Assembly (NCBI GenBank): GCA_023419375.1
Contig: JAEZYD010000051.1
Span: forward strand, 77,043 to 141,042
From: Pseudomonadota bacterium
GTDB taxonomy: Bacteria > Desulfobacterota > Desulfovibrionia > Desulfovibrionales > Desulfovibrionaceae
Length of the DNA stretch: 64,000 nt
Direction: 5' to 3'
Under the pieces are notes generated by a model, which had not been told where the DNA came from, did not search any database, and saw nothing but the letters and a program-made list of their open reading frames with translations. Shown piece after piece: positions 63,597-64,000 of the stretch; within the stretch, counting starts at the first letter, position 1; every line of letters begins with the position of its first letter. A program made the position numbers and the translations under genes.

Positions 63597-63653
63597 ACGC
63601 GCTTTTTATGCAGGGAGCGTACACGTTGTACTCGACCATAATAAAAAGCGCGT
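63597..63653. repeat. Nested palindromic element, copy 2
   Basis: Arms ACGCGCTTTTTAT and ATAAAAAGCGCGT (13 bp, perfect) flank a core with GCAGGGAG-C-GTAC and GTACTCGACC, matching copy 1. It may act as terminator of the dsr operon. Confidence 0.8.
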
Positions 63654-63700
63654 TTTGGCGCAGCCGAAAGCAAAGGCACTGGGCCAATGCGGGTCTGCAG

Positions 63701-63937
63701 CTATTCTTCGCCTTCAGCGGCGGACTGCTTGCCCGCGCCCTTCATGCCGTACATGGTGGTGGAACCGGAAGACCAGAATTCCAGCACTTCTTCGTTCACC
63801 AGCTTGGTGAGGATTTTCTTCACGTCGCGGGGTCCCTTGTCGGGGAACAGTTCAAGGAAATCCTTGAAATAGAACTTGGACTTGGACGAGGATTTGCTTT
63901 TCAGGAATTCAACAACAACGTCTTTGTCGTCAGCCAT
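63701..63937 (-). CDS. dsrD: Dissimilatory sulfite reductase D
   Basis: DsrD is a 78-aa winged-helix protein that raises the activity of sulfite reductase DsrAB during sulfate reduction. The SKFYFKDFLELFPD, VKKILTKLVNEEVLEFWSSGS and TTMYGMKGAGKQ segments are distinctive. AGGAG precedes the ATG. dsrA and dsrB normally precede it and should be just beyond the right edge. It marks the organism as a sulfate reducer. Confidence 0.97.
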   Translation of the reverse strand: MADDKDVVVEFLKSKSSSKSKFYFKDFLELFPDKGPRDVKKILTKLVNEEVLEFWSSGSTTMYGMKGAGKQSAAEGEE

Positions 63938-64000
63938 GGTGAGTCTCCTGTCCCGGGGGCGGCCATAGGGCCGCCGGGGGGGGTAAAAAAACGATATTTA

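Noticed and set aside
63359..63679. 106-codon minus-strand frame downstream of dsrD
   Set aside because: It runs through the palindromic element and has no supported start.

Overview
The window is a GC-rich chromosomal segment of a sulfate-reducing bacterium, most likely a Desulfovibrio or close relative. The strongest evidence is dsrD, the small protein of the dissimilatory sulfite reductase operon, at the right edge; dsrAB should lie just outside. A hydrogenase maturation gene (hypF), Fe(II) uptake genes (feoB, feoA), and a saccharopine-dehydrogenase-like polyamine gene fit this. Gene density is high, there is no phage or insertion sequence, and I saw no tRNA, rRNA or CRISPR array.

Layout, left to right. 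1-2.9 kb: 3' end of feoB overlapped by a membrane diguanylate cyclase, and a convergent feoA. 3.1-7.1 kb: a hexapeptide acyltransferase and a 1080-aa helicase-exonuclease fusion resembling MrfA+MrfB. 7.2-11.9 kb (minus): panB-speB behind a sigma-54-like promoter and a possible small RNA, an unknown protein with a methyltransferase, and a Bcr/CflA exporter. 12-17 kb (plus): a UvrD-like helicase, thiL, a family 2 glycosyltransferase and a class II aldolase in one tight operon. 17-24 kb: two exported proteins resembling accessory nickel/cobalt-uptake components, serS (minus), an envelope cluster (lipoprotein, TPR protein, small protein), and a second diguanylate cyclase with palindromic sites upstream. 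24-33 kb: an exported protein, sppA, an acyl-CoA synthetase with a cupin regulator, hypF, and an RNA m5C methyltransferase. 33-40 kb: a secreted VCBS-repeat protein, purD-purE, a third diguanylate cyclase, and a carboxynorspermidine-dehydrogenase-like gene. 40-43.6 kb (minus): yhaM-like, tmk, a 111-aa protein and an HDAC-like deacetylase with a C-terminal zinc finger. 43.7-46.7 kb: surE, fba, gap. 47-50 kb: two near-identical flagellins. 50-64 kb: rimO, a GGDEF-EAL protein, a papain-like peptidase candidate, panC, metK, aroC-cdd1-recD2, an AT-richer acetyltransferase, ribB under an FMN riboswitch, an AMMECR1 protein and dsrD.

Most genes are housekeeping. Shared themes are pantothenate synthesis (panB, panC), polyamines (speB, carboxynorspermidine dehydrogenase), c-di-GMP signalling (three cyclases and one probable phosphodiesterase), purines (purD, purE) and DNA repair (MrfAB-like, UvrD-like, RecD2). 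The most unusual items are the helicase-exonuclease fusion with an internal ribosome binding site, the sigma-54 promoter with a short terminated transcript ahead of speB, the deacetylase-zinc finger operon, and a nested palindromic repeat present twice near the right end.
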